Source: Myxococcus guangdongensis
GTDB lineage: Bacteria; Myxococcota; Myxococcia; Myxococcales; Myxococcaceae
Assembly: GCF_024198255.1 (NCBI RefSeq)
Contig: NZ_JAJVKW010000001.1
Span: 124,001 to 188,000, forward strand
Length of the DNA stretch: 64,000 nt
Direction of reading: 5' to 3'
Shown here: positions 55,111 to 64,000 of the stretch, in pieces
How positions within the stretch are numbered: position 1 is the first letter of the stretch
How the letters are laid out: every line of letters begins with the position of its first letter
Made by a program: the position numbers and the translations under genes
Notes under the pieces: model-generated
Databases searched by the model: none
Seen by the model: only the letters and a program-made list of their open reading frames with translations
What the model was told of the DNA's origin: nothing

Positions 55111-56031
55111 CTACTTCTGGATGACGCCGCAGATCTCGTTACCGTCCCGGAAGTAGAGACCAATGGACAGCGTGTTGATGGCGCCCGGGCAGAAGTTCAT
55201 GGTGAAGGTCGCGACCTTCCCGTTCTGGCTGGTCGTGTACTCCGAGGGGCGAATCAGGTTCACACCATTGTCCTCGGTGCCGTTGACCTTGACGTAGAGC
55301 AGGTTCTGCAGACCGGACCGCTGATCAGGGAACCGGTTGTTGCTGTTCGCCGGCTGGTAAGCCTTCACCTGGACCTTGACCGTGTCCGCAGCGCCGCACC
55401 ACGGCGTCGCGTTGGTGTCCGGAGCCCAGGACTGCTTGGTGATGCTGAAGATGACCGGACCCGAGCTCGAAATCGTCCAGATGGGCTGCTTGCCACCCTG
55501 AGCAGGGTCGAAGTTCGCGCACGTGGGCGCGGGGACCTCGGTGCAGGTGCTGCTGCTGCAGAACTGGCCATAGAGGCACGTGGACTGACCCTCGCCCGAG
55601 CAGGTGGTGGGGCCGGTGTCGCCCTCCTCGCACTGACCGGAGGCGGTGTCGCACACGCGGCCGGAGCCGCAGTCATCGTTCGAGTCGCACTTCGACACGC
55701 AGACGTTGTCCAGGTCCGAGCAGACCAGGTTGCCGGAGCCGTCGCCGCCGCTGTTGCACAGCGCGTCGGTGGAGCACTGGCAGATCAGCGTGTTCGCCTG
55801 GGAGCTCGAGCCACCCAGCGCCGTACAGGTCTTCGCCGTAGCAGGACAGTCGCTGCCCGTCGTACACGTCAGCACACAGACGCTCGCGTCCGGGTGACAG
55901 ATTTCATTCTCAGCGCAGTCGTCGTTGCTGGAGCACGTCGTGCCGCTCGGGTCGTCGTCGCCACAACCCGCCATCAAACCGCTCATCGCGCCAAGTGCCG
56001 AGAGCACCAGCATCATCTTACGAAGCTGCAT
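55111..56031 (-). CDS. Cys-rich lipoprotein with disulphide repeats
   Basis: 306 residues. ATG at 56031 with GGAGGG upstream; signal with LMAGC (Cys22 region). Residues of about 28-165 hold some 18 Cys in units like CSSNDDCAENEICHPDASVC, common in myxobacterial surface lipoproteins of Dickkopf/EGF-like spacing. The last 130 residues form a beta domain with two more Cys. Surface exposure is likely, partner unknown. A longer frame upstream is rejected because it precedes the signal peptide. Confidence 0.72.
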   Translation of the reverse strand: MQLRKMMLVLSALGAMSGLMAGCGDDDPSGTTCSSNDDCAENEICHPDASVCVLTCTTGSDCPATAKTCTALGGSSSQANTLICQCSTDALCNSGGDGSGNLVCSDLDNVCVSKCDSNDDCGSGRVCDTASGQCEEGDTGPTTCSGEGQSTCLYGQFCSSSTCTEVPAPTCANFDPAQGGKQPIWTISSSGPVIFSITKQSWAPDTNATPWCGAADTVKVQVKAYQPANSNNRFPDQRSGLQNLLYVKVNGTEDNGVNLIRPSEYTTSQNGKVATFTMNFCPGAINTLSIGLYFRDGNEICGVIQK

Positions 56032-56279
56032 GTTGGGAATCCCTCCGTGGATCTGCTTGGAATCGTCTGCTGGGGGGCCTCCGGCCACTGAAGTCAGGCC
56101 CCGACGTCCATTACAAGCGGTTCGGCTTTAGTCCCGCCCGTCCTGACGTGTCAACGAGTGTCGACACGCCCACGGACGCATCACCCTCGCGGAAATTCAG
56201 CCCTCACGAAAGCGAACACTCACATGGGACCTTGGCGTGACACACATGTCGCCAAGGACCCAGATTGATCCTTTCCCGC

Positions 56280-58397
56280 TCAGAAGGTGAACGGGAAGTC
56301 GATGGGCTCGCCCTGCTTCTTGTGCTTCGGGAACGCCCAGCTCTTGATGAGCCCCGTGATGCAGCTCGCCATGTACGTGCTGCGGTACTCGTCTGACTTG
56401 CAGGTGACGTTCGACGTCTTGCCGCTCGTCTGGATGGTCCACCGCATCACCAGCTTGCCGCTGAGCATCGGGTCCTTCTTCTTCTGCTCGTTCACGCACT
56501 TCACGATGGCGGGCTTGTTGTTCAGCACCACCTCCATGATGTCGGAACGCTGAAGGGTGTCTCGCACCCCACCCCCACCCGGCTCGGGAGGAATGTAGGC
56601 CGTGGGACGACTCTCCGACGCCTTCGGCTCCGGCTTCGACTTCTTCGTGCCGAACAGCTCGTCGAAGTCATCATCACCATCGCCCGAGGACGGCTTCTCC
56701 GCGCGAGCAGCCGGGCGCTCCTCGGTGTCCTCCCGTCGAGAAGACGAAGAAGACGAAGAGCTGGAGCCACGGCGAGACGTCGTCGGACGCTCGACCTTCG
56801 CCACCGCGTTGTCGAGCGGCTGCTTCACTGGCTCCGCCGGCGGCGGCGCGGGCACCTGCCCCGCCACGGGCTGCGCGACCACGGGAGGCGGCGTCGCCAC
56901 CGGAGCCGTCGAAGGAGGCGCCGTGGGCGCTCCCGCGGCGGCAACAGCGGGGTTCGCCGCGGGCGCGGACTCGGGAGGCGGCGTCGGCGCGCCAGGCGCG
57001 GTGGCCACCACGGGCGGAGTCTGAGGCGGCGCCACGACAGGCGCGGCCGCGACAGGAGGAGGCGTCACCACGGGCGGAGGTGCCGCGGGAGGCGTGGCCG
57101 CAGCGACAGGCTGCTGGGTGGGCGGTGCCTCGGGAGTGCCGCCCTTCGACGCCAGCGCCCAGGCTCCGCCACCGAGCCCCAGCACACCGACGACGATGCC
57201 AACAATCAATCCCACCCGGCCCTTGCCGCCACCCGAAGGCGCTCCACCGCCCTGCGCATAAGCCGGAGGGTAGCCAGGGGGCGGCGCATAGGGCGCGGGC
57301 GCAGGCTGCGCGTAGTGCCCCTGCGGCTGCCCGTACGGCATCTGCGCCGGCTGGCCATAGTGCGCCATGGGCTGCTGCGGATAGGCCTGCGGTGCCTGCT
57401 GCGGCGCCATCTGCGCGGCCATCGCCGGCCCCGCGCCCATCAGCGACGGGGACGACACCGGCTCTGGAGGCGGCATCGGCACGTCGAGCAGGCGAGACTG
57501 CGACACCGGCTCACGGCCCAACGCGGGCGCGGGCGTCGGAGGCGGCTTCGACAGCGCGTCGTTCTCCTCCTTCACCAGCGAGGCGAGGACGCTGGCGGCC
57601 GAAGGCTTCCAGCCCACCGGCTCCTCGGAGGACGACGCCAGCACCACCGACTCGCCCTTCGACTTGCCCGCGCTGAACGCGGACTGCACGGGCCCCGGCT
57701 GCACCGTGGGCGTCGAGCCCGACACGGGCTCGGGCGCGACGATGGTCGGCTTCGACGGACGCGGCGCCAGCACCGACGCGAGCTCCGCCGTCTCCGACAA
57801 CGGAATCCAATCGCTGAAGCCCGAACGCCAGCACAGGCTGTCCGGCCCCACCTCGCCGCGGTCCCACGCGTCCTTCACCTTCTCCACGGTGAGCGGCCCG
57901 ACCTGCTTCTCGTCGATGGCCACGTACCACTCGTGCGACGAGGCCGCGGGCTTCGGCTCGTCCTTGTCGGGCTCGTCCTCGGCCTCTGCAAGCTTGCGCA
58001 CCGACTCCGTGGTGGCATCGCGCGCGGCGGCCTCGCCGGCGGCTTCACCCGCCGGAATCTTGTGCGTGCCGGAGCTGAGGACCTGGTCGAAGACCGCGCC
58101 GATTTCGTCCTCTTCCACATCCGTGAAGAGGCCTCCCTCGGGCGGAGTCCCGAGCGTCGCGGGCAGCGAGGCGGAGGAGGACGAATCGGCCTCCTTGCCC
58201 TGGGCGCTCGCGCTCTCGGGAGCGGAAGAAGAGGTGGACGCGGGCTCGGACGGGGAATCCTTCCCCGCCGCGGCGCCCGCCGGGCGCACGGTGATGGTGT
58301 GGCCGCACTTCTTGCAACGAACCTTGACCCCCTTCGGGCCAACCTTGTCGTCGCTGATCATGTACTGCGCGCGGCAGCTGTCACAGACGAAACGCAT
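56280..58397 (-). CDS. gltJ: Gliding motility protein GltJ (AgmX)
   Basis: 705 residues from the ATG at 58397. N-terminal MJ0042-type zinc ribbon (Cys5, Cys8, Cys28, Cys31); disordered linker; GYF-like domain at about 156-203 (EWYVAIDEKQVGPL); Pro/Gln/Gly-rich segment; one transmembrane helix at about 395-415; a long Pro/Ala periplasmic linker; and the AgmX/TonB-like C-terminal domain (LQRSDIMEVVLNNKPAIVKC). This is the domain order of Myxococcus GltJ, where the cytoplasmic ribbon and GYF domains contact MglA and the motility machinery and the periplasmic part reaches the outer membrane. It follows gltI as in M. xanthus. Confidence 0.88.
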   Translation of the reverse strand: MRFVCDSCRAQYMISDDKVGPKGVKVRCKKCGHTITVRPAGAAAGKDSPSEPASTSSSAPESASAQGKEADSSSSASLPATLGTPPEGGLFTDVEEDEIGAVFDQVLSSGTHKIPAGEAAGEAAARDATTESVRKLAEAEDEPDKDEPKPAASSHEWYVAIDEKQVGPLTVEKVKDAWDRGEVGPDSLCWRSGFSDWIPLSETAELASVLAPRPSKPTIVAPEPVSGSTPTVQPGPVQSAFSAGKSKGESVVLASSSEEPVGWKPSAASVLASLVKEENDALSKPPPTPAPALGREPVSQSRLLDVPMPPPEPVSSPSLMGAGPAMAAQMAPQQAPQAYPQQPMAHYGQPAQMPYGQPQGHYAQPAPAPYAPPPGYPPAYAQGGGAPSGGGKGRVGLIVGIVVGVLGLGGGAWALASKGGTPEAPPTQQPVAAATPPAAPPPVVTPPPVAAAPVVAPPQTPPVVATAPGAPTPPPESAPAANPAVAAAGAPTAPPSTAPVATPPPVVAQPVAGQVPAPPPAEPVKQPLDNAVAKVERPTTSRRGSSSSSSSSSRREDTEERPAARAEKPSSGDGDDDFDELFGTKKSKPEPKASESRPTAYIPPEPGGGGVRDTLQRSDIMEVVLNNKPAIVKCVNEQKKKDPMLSGKLVMRWTIQTSGKTSNVTCKSDEYRSTYMASCITGLIKSWAFPKHKKQGEPIDFPFTF

Positions 58398-58534
58398 CTT
58401 TTCCGCAAGCCTCGGAAATGACGGGAGAAATCCCGTCGGAATCGTAGAAGTGGCCACCCGAGGCGGTCAAGGATCAGTACCTCGACCGCCCGGTTGCTCA
58501 TCAACGCGTGAACCCTTGCCGGGGTTCTACCGCG

Positions 58535-61500
58535 TTATCTGCGCACCTGTACCTCCACGTGTGTGCCAACAGCCACACGCAGGTGGTGCAGCTCCTCGGA
58601 CGTCGCGAACACCAGCAACTCCTTGAGCTTGTTTCGAGGGACGACGCGGAAGGAGGAGCCCGTCTCGCCCTGGACCAGCCGGCGCACCGGCTCCATCTCC
58701 CCGGCGACGAAGAGGCCCGCGCGAGCGGCGGTGAGCTCCGCGCCCTCCAGGAACTGACGCACCGACTGCGGCGTCGCCGTGGGGAGCCACGCCCGGGCCG
58801 CCTTGGCGAGCCCCGCGCGGTCCACGTCCGTGAGGACCTTCTCCAGGGCCCGCCGCTCCATCTCCACGCCGTGGAGGGACTCGGCGACGCGCACATTTCC
58901 CACCACGAGGTTCAGCGCGGCCTGGAGGATGGCCTCCAGTCGCTCCGCGGGCACGTACTGCGCGAAGGCCAGCTCCGGACGCGCCAGCGCCAGTGCGCGG
59001 CCCAAGAGGTAGTACACCTCCTTCTGCCCCTGCTCCGCGAAGTACTTCCCGCCCACGCGGACACACGGCGGATGCGTCTGGAGCAGCTCCACGTTGACGA
59101 GCGGCTCCGGCGCGGGCTCGTTGGAGCGCTTCGCCATGCGCTCGCGCGTGGCCACGAGGAAGGGCGAGTACAGCTCCACGCCCTCCATGCCCAGCAGGCG
59201 CGCAACGTACCGGTAGTGGTGCACGTGGTACTCCTGCGCGCTGGCCACGTCGATGCGGTGCTTCTTCGGCACGAGCTGGTACTGCGTGAAGGGCACCGCG
59301 TACAGGTGTCCCGCCTTGGCGAAGAGCAGACCGAGCAGCTCCGCCAGTGGCCCGCGCGCCTTCGGGTGGAACAGGTGCGTGTGCCACAGCCGGTCGTCGA
59401 CCGGACGCTGCGCGACCTCCTTCTTCTTCGCGTAGGGCCCGAGCTTGGAGAGGATCTCCTTCTCGTCCTCCCCCGCTTCGCCGAGCAGCCCCGAGGCGGC
59501 CTGGGCCGCGAGCCACGCCAGGTCGTAGTCCTTGCGCAGCGCCGCGAGCCGGACGAGCTGACCGCAGATCTTCCGCGCGTCGGTCGTGTGAGGCAGCGCG
59601 CGCCGGAGCGCGGCGATGGCCTCCTCCTCCTTGCCGGGCATGTTGCCGGCGAGCTCGGCGTACGCCTCCTGTACTGCGGCATCGTCCGGCAGGCCCTTGG
59701 CGGCCACACCGTAGGCGGCCACCGCGCCCTCCGGGTGCTTGAGCACCTGGTGATACAAGTCACCGAGCGCACGCCACAGCGCCATCCGCGCCACGTGCGT
59801 CTCCGGCGTCTTGGGCAGGCGGCCGAGCATCTTCGTGTAGTTCTCCTCCAGCGACTTCCACTGGCGGGCACCACCGAGCATCGCCTCGAGTGAGCTGAAC
59901 GCCTCGACGAAGCGCGGGTCCAGATCCAACGCCGCGTTGAACGCCTGGCCCGCACCGTCGACGTCCTTCAGGTCGTCACGGCGCAGCTCACCCAGGGCGA
60001 ACCAGACGCGCTTGGCCTTGTGCGGCTCCGACGCCAGCGCGGGGAGCGCCAGCATCCGCGCCAGCACGTCCGCGGCCTTCTGGCCCTGACGCGTCTCGCG
60101 CAGCAGCACGTAGAGCTGGTCCATCACCTCCAGCGCGTCGGGCTGGACGCGCAGGGCGCCGGTGAAGGCGTCGATGGCCATGTACGGGTCGTGCAGCTCA
60201 TCGCGGGAGATGCGGCCCAGGTCCAGGTACACCTTCACCTTGGCCTCGCCCTCCAGCACGCCAACCAGCTGCTGGCGCAGGTCCGCGGACTTCTCGAACT
60301 GGCCCGCCTTGTCCATCAGCACCACGAGCGCGCGCAGCGTGGGCTCGTGACCCGGGTCGATGGCCAGCGCCTTCTCGAAGTGGTTCTGCGCGCGGTCCGC
60401 CTGGTTGAGCGCGGCGTGGATGTCACCCAGCTGCCAGTAGACCTCCACGACCTCCAGGTCCGTGAGCTCCTCGCGGTGGTGGATGAGGATGGTCTGGAAG
60501 ACCTTGAGCGCCCCCTCGTAGCGGCGCGTCTGCACGAGCAGGTTGCCGTAGCCCTCGAGCGCGGGCAGGTACGTCGCGTCGCGCTCGTACGCCGTCTCGT
60601 AGCAGCTGAGCGCCTTGTCGCGCCGGCCCAGCTTCTCCGCCACGTAGCCCAGCCGGTAGAGCTGGCGGCACAGGTCCGCGGCGGTGGCCGCGTCCTTCTC
60701 CACCATCGCCTTCTCCGACAGCTTGCGCGTGACGATGTCGAGCATCCGCTCCGCGTCGGACCATTGCTCGTGGGCGATGTACACGTCCGCCAACGGACGC
60801 GCGGCCTCGATGCTGTCCGGGATGTGCTTGAGCGCCTCCTCCCAGTAGCCCGTGGCCGTGTCGCGGTCCTCGCGCGTCTCCGCGTGGTAGCGCGCCACGT
60901 CCAACAGCGCCTTGCCCTTGGCGACCGGGTCCTCGGTCTGCTCGGCCTCCTGACGCAGCGTCTGCTCGTAGCCGCTCCAGTCCTTCTCCTGCTCGAGGAT
61001 GCCCTTGAGGGCGCGGAGGCTGGGCAGGTGGCCCGCGTCGATGGCGATGGCCAGCTGATAGGCATTCCGGGCGCTGCCCGTGTCCATCAGCATGTCCTCG
61101 TTGATCTTCCCGAGGCGGTAGTAGAGCTCCACCGCATCCTTCGACTGGCCGGCCAGCTCCGCGTCCTTCTGGAGCATCTCCAGCGCGAAGGGCCAGTTGC
61201 CGCTGCGCTCGTACAGCTTGCCCAACGCGTGCAGCGCGGGCCGGCTGCCAGGGTCCGCCGCGAGCGCCGCGTGGTAGCTGTTGACGGCCCGGTCCACCGC
61301 CTTGAGGTTCTGGTACTGGACGTTGCCGATGTCCACGTACAGCTCCGCCTGCTCCTCGGGGCTGACGGCGAGCGAGAGCTGCCGCTCGTAGGCGTTGATG
61401 AGGTCTTCCCAGCGGCCCTGCACCCGACGCAGGCGGATGAGGACCTTGATGGCCTGGACGTTCTGCGGATCGATGGAGAGCACGCTCTCCACGCACACGT

Positions 61501-64000
61501 CCGCGTTGGCCGGGTTCTGGTACTTGTCCTCCCAGATGGTGGCGCTGCGGAACAGGACGCGGACCTTCTCGCGCCAGTCGTCGCTCAGCTCCAACATCCG
61601 CTCGTAGATGGCGAGCAGGTCCGCCGGCTGGTCCAGCTTGGTGTGCAGCCGCTCCAGCGACTCCAGCGCCTCGCGGTTGACCGGGTCCAGCTCCAACGCC
61701 TGACGGTAGGCGGCGACCGCGGAGTCGTCGTCCGAGAGGTCCCTCTCGAACACGCCGGCGACCTCCACCTGGATGCGCGCGCGCTCCTCGGCGGTGGCGG
61801 CCAGGTCCCGGGTGCGCAGCAACGTCATGGCCACGTCGCGCCACGCGCGCTGCCGCCGGTACAGCGCGGTGAGCACCCCGAGCGTCTCGGTGTCCGGCTC
61901 CAGCTCCAGCGCGCGCAGCAGCGCGCTCGCGGCCTCGGACGGGTCCTCGAGCTTCTCGTCCCAGACGCGGGCAATCTCCCGGAGGATGCTCTTGCGCTGC
62001 TCGATCGAGCCGGCGGCCTCGAGCTTCTGCTCCAGCGCCACCACGTACTCACGCTCGTGGCCCCGGCGCTGGAACACGGCGGCCAGTCCGTCCAGCGCGG
62101 TGGCGTTGGTCGGGTCGAACTCGAGAATCTTCCGGAACGCCCCTTCCGCGGCCTGCGGGTCATCCAGCCGCGTGTCGTGGACTCGCGCGAGCGTCGCGTA
62201 CAGCCGCTCCGCCAATGGCCCGCGCGGTAGCTCGTCCGCGACCTCCTCGTAGACGGCCGCCAGCTCCTCGTGGCTGCCCGTCTCGTCCGCCAGCCGCTCC
62301 ACTTCCTCGCGGAGCGTGTCGTCCGAGGCATCCAGCTGCAGCGCGCGGCAGAGCGCCAGGAAGGCCACGTCCTTCTGCCCCAGCCGCTCCTCCTGGACGC
62401 GAGCCAGCTCGCGCAGGGCGGCCATCTTCTCCTCGTCCGTGACGAAGTGGGGCATGTACCGGTCGACGGCCGTCGCGTACGCGCGCCAGTCGTTGTACGT
62501 CCGGTACAGCTCGCACACGCGCTCGTACGCCGCGCGGTTCGCGGGGTCCAGCTCCAGCACCTTCTCCAGCGCCCCGGTGGACTGCTCGGGCTTGCCGCCC
62601 GGCCCCGCCCACAGGTCCGCCACCTCGTAGTACGTGGCGACGGCGCGCTCACGCTCTTCGGCGGCCAGGTGCACCTGCACCTTCAGCTCCAGCGCGCGCA
62701 CCGCGTCGTTCCACGCGCGCAGCGAGACGAACAGCGTGTGCACGCGCTCCAGCTCGGACACCTGGTGGGGCTCCACCTCCAACGCGCGACGGGCGGCGTC
62801 CAGCGCCTCCTCGCGGCGCCCCATTCCGGCGAGCACCTCCGCCAGGCGCAGGCGCAGCGCCTTCACGCCCTCGCTGTTCTCCTGAAGCGGGATGAGGCGG
62901 CGCAGCACGCCCACCAGCTCCTCGCGCTGCTCCGTCTCGTCGTACAGCTCGCGCAGCGTGTCCAGCACCGCGCGGTTGCGCGCGTCACGGTCCAACGCCG
63001 CCTTGAAGTACGGAACGGCGGCCTCGGGCTGCTTGAGCAGCCGGTACACCACACGCCCCAGCCGCTCGTTGAGCCGCACCACCTCGCGCGGGTCCAGCGT
63101 CATCGCCAGACGGCCCTCGAGCAGCGCGCGCAAATCCTCCGGCCGATTCGCCCGCTCGTACAGCGACTCGAGCGCGGAGAAGGCCTGGTCGTTGCGCGCG
63201 TTCTTCGCCAGCAGCTCGCGGTACAGCTCGATGGAGCCGCCCAGGTCCGACAGCCCCTCGGCGGACACCTGCGCCATCTTCGCGAGGACGCGGTCCCGCT
63301 CCGCCCCCGCCACCTTCTCCGACTGGAGCTTGAGGATGGCGTAGAGCTTCTCCGACGCGGAGGCCGCCTCGTAGATGCTCTCCAGGAGTCGCGCGGACGC
63401 CAGGTGCCCGGGCTCCAGCTTGAGGATGCCCTCGTAGGCGCTCGCCGCGCGGTCCGGGCTGTCCAACCGCTCCTGATAGAGCTGCCCCAGGCGGAAGAGG
63501 TAGCCCACGCGCTCGGCCTGCTCGGTGGCGCCCGTGACGAGCGCCTCCAGGATGCCCGCGAGCTCCGGCCACGCCTGCAGCTCCAGGTACAGCCGGTCCA
63601 GCGCCACCAGCGCCTTGGCCTGCACGGCGACATGCAGCGTGCGCGCCCGCTCGTAGTACGAGACGGCGCGGTCCGAGTCCCGCAGCTTCGACTCGAGCAA
63701 CTGCCCCAGCTTCAGGCACACCTGCGCCGCGTCGGCGGCCTCGGCCACGCGCGGCAGCGCCTCCTCGTACGCCGCGACCAGCTCGTCGTAGCTGTCCGAG
63801 GCATCCGTGGCGTTCTCCAGACGACGGCGCACCTCACCGTCGTTCGGGTCCTCCTTGAACGCGCGGAAGAGCGCCAGGAACGTCAGCTCCGACTCGCCCT
63901 GCGACTCGCGCAGTGTCGCCAGCTCGCCCAACAGCGCCTTGCGCTCGAAGGCATCCGTGGACACGCCCACGCGCGTCTCGATGAGCTGCGCCAGTCGCGG
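58535..64000 (-). CDS. gltI: Giant TPR protein GltI (AgmK), 5' part outside the window
   Basis: At least 1821 residues are visible; the frame is open to the last base (a GTG at 63970 is internal), so the N-terminus lies beyond. Nearly all of it is TPR units of about 34-38 residues (for example ALEKVLELDPANRAAYERV), more than 35 by rough count. The last 350 residues leave the TPR pattern and form a separate domain (RLWHTHLFHPKARGP, VHHYRYVARLLG). AgmK/GltI of M. xanthus, about 3800 residues and adjacent to agmX, is the clear match; it belongs to the cytoplasmic or periplasmic part of the Glt gliding machine. gltJ follows after 137 bp. Confidence 0.85.
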   Translation of the reverse strand, partial: PRLAQLIETRVGVSTDAFERKALLGELATLRESQGESELTFLALFRAFKEDPNDGEVRRRLENATDASDSYDELVAAYEEALPRVAEAADAAQVCLKLGQLLESKLRDSDRAVSYYERARTLHVAVQAKALVALDRLYLELQAWPELAGILEALVTGATEQAERVGYLFRLGQLYQERLDSPDRAASAYEGILKLEPGHLASARLLESIYEAASASEKLYAILKLQSEKVAGAERDRVLAKMAQVSAEGLSDLGGSIELYRELLAKNARNDQAFSALESLYERANRPEDLRALLEGRLAMTLDPREVVRLNERLGRVVYRLLKQPEAAVPYFKAALDRDARNRAVLDTLRELYDETEQREELVGVLRRLIPLQENSEGVKALRLRLAEVLAGMGRREEALDAARRALEVEPHQVSELERVHTLFVSLRAWNDAVRALELKVQVHLAAEERERAVATYYEVADLWAGPGGKPEQSTGALEKVLELDPANRAAYERVCELYRTYNDWRAYATAVDRYMPHFVTDEEKMAALRELARVQEERLGQKDVAFLALCRALQLDASDDTLREEVERLADETGSHEELAAVYEEVADELPRGPLAERLYATLARVHDTRLDDPQAAEGAFRKILEFDPTNATALDGLAAVFQRRGHEREYVVALEQKLEAAGSIEQRKSILREIARVWDEKLEDPSEAASALLRALELEPDTETLGVLTALYRRQRAWRDVAMTLLRTRDLAATAEERARIQVEVAGVFERDLSDDDSAVAAYRQALELDPVNREALESLERLHTKLDQPADLLAIYERMLELSDDWREKVRVLFRSATIWEDKYQNPANADVCVESVLSIDPQNVQAIKVLIRLRRVQGRWEDLINAYERQLSLAVSPEEQAELYVDIGNVQYQNLKAVDRAVNSYHAALAADPGSRPALHALGKLYERSGNWPFALEMLQKDAELAGQSKDAVELYYRLGKINEDMLMDTGSARNAYQLAIAIDAGHLPSLRALKGILEQEKDWSGYEQTLRQEAEQTEDPVAKGKALLDVARYHAETREDRDTATGYWEEALKHIPDSIEAARPLADVYIAHEQWSDAERMLDIVTRKLSEKAMVEKDAATAADLCRQLYRLGYVAEKLGRRDKALSCYETAYERDATYLPALEGYGNLLVQTRRYEGALKVFQTILIHHREELTDLEVVEVYWQLGDIHAALNQADRAQNHFEKALAIDPGHEPTLRALVVLMDKAGQFEKSADLRQQLVGVLEGEAKVKVYLDLGRISRDELHDPYMAIDAFTGALRVQPDALEVMDQLYVLLRETRQGQKAADVLARMLALPALASEPHKAKRVWFALGELRRDDLKDVDGAGQAFNAALDLDPRFVEAFSSLEAMLGGARQWKSLEENYTKMLGRLPKTPETHVARMALWRALGDLYHQVLKHPEGAVAAYGVAAKGLPDDAAVQEAYAELAGNMPGKEEEAIAALRRALPHTTDARKICGQLVRLAALRKDYDLAWLAAQAASGLLGEAGEDEKEILSKLGPYAKKKEVAQRPVDDRLWHTHLFHPKARGPLAELLGLLFAKAGHLYAVPFTQYQLVPKKHRIDVASAQEYHVHHYRYVARLLGMEGVELYSPFLVATRERMAKRSNEPAPEPLVNVELLQTHPPCVRVGGKYFAEQGQKEVYYLLGRALALARPELAFAQYVPAERLEAILQAALNLVVGNVRVAESLHGVEMERRALEKVLTDVDRAGLAKAARAWLPTATPQSVRQFLEGAELTAARAGLFVAGEMEPVRRLVQGETGSSFRVVPRNKLKELLVFATSEELHHLRVAVGTHVEVQVRR

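Overview
This window reads as chromosomal DNA of a myxobacterium, most likely a Cystobacterineae member close to Myxococcus, Corallococcus or Pyxidicoccus. The grounds are a uniformly very high GC content with strong third-position GC, adjacent genes matching the gliding-motility pair gltI/agmK and gltJ/agmX at the right end, a Ser/Thr kinase with an N-terminal zinc finger and C-terminal TPRs, a lipoprotein with MopE-type Cys/Asp repeats, and many secreted lipoproteins.

Layout. (1) 1-6075: three tightly packed genes, a 5'-truncated unknown and two ClpB-like double AAA+ ATPases with non-standard N-termini and degenerate first Walker B motifs, followed by a receptor-like kinase (to 9153). (2) 9161-15609: secreted M28 peptidase, PPC-type lipoprotein, a six-PAS histidine kinase and a tiny lipoprotein. 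(3) 15664-23039: a redox block on the minus strand, made of an Ior-type molybdenum hydroxylase operon (cytochrome, FeS subunit, Mo subunit), a diheme-cytochrome/membrane-protein operon, and a RegB/RegA-type redox two-component system. GCGnC...GnCGC palindromes lie upstream of all three transcription units, so a local RegA regulon is plausible. (4) 23155-27369: M23-type peptidase, two HEAT-repeat exported proteins, and a clan GH-A glycosidase. (5) 27452-40698: very large MopE-repeat lipoprotein, thiD, a DGPF/YCII protein with its ECF42 sigma factor, a ferritin-like lipoprotein with a TTG start and 129-bp duplications of its 3' end, a zinc ribbon protein, CotH and OpgC proteins, and a beta-carbonic anhydrase.

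(6) 40844-46068: a looser accessory stretch with small Cys-containing lipoproteins, a DUF5916 outer-membrane protein flanked by an intact and a decayed copy of one small gene, a near-consensus promoter with two tandem palindromic operators in front of a 27-codon frame, and tRNA-Leu(UAA). (7) 46330-48909: a compact orphan NRPS-like cluster, with a stand-alone adenylation enzyme, a condensation-like protein lacking the catalytic His, and two tiny ORFs in front of them. (8) 49139-58397: ffh, a lipoprotein whose second half is visibly less GC-rich, a myxobacterial protein with a RelA/SpoT-like motif region, a MORN-type secreted protein, a Cys-rich lipoprotein, then gltJ. (9) 58535-64000: the 3' part of gltI.

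All statements rest on reading motifs by eye. No database search was possible. Most starts other than those with a clear Shine-Dalgarno sequence are provisional.
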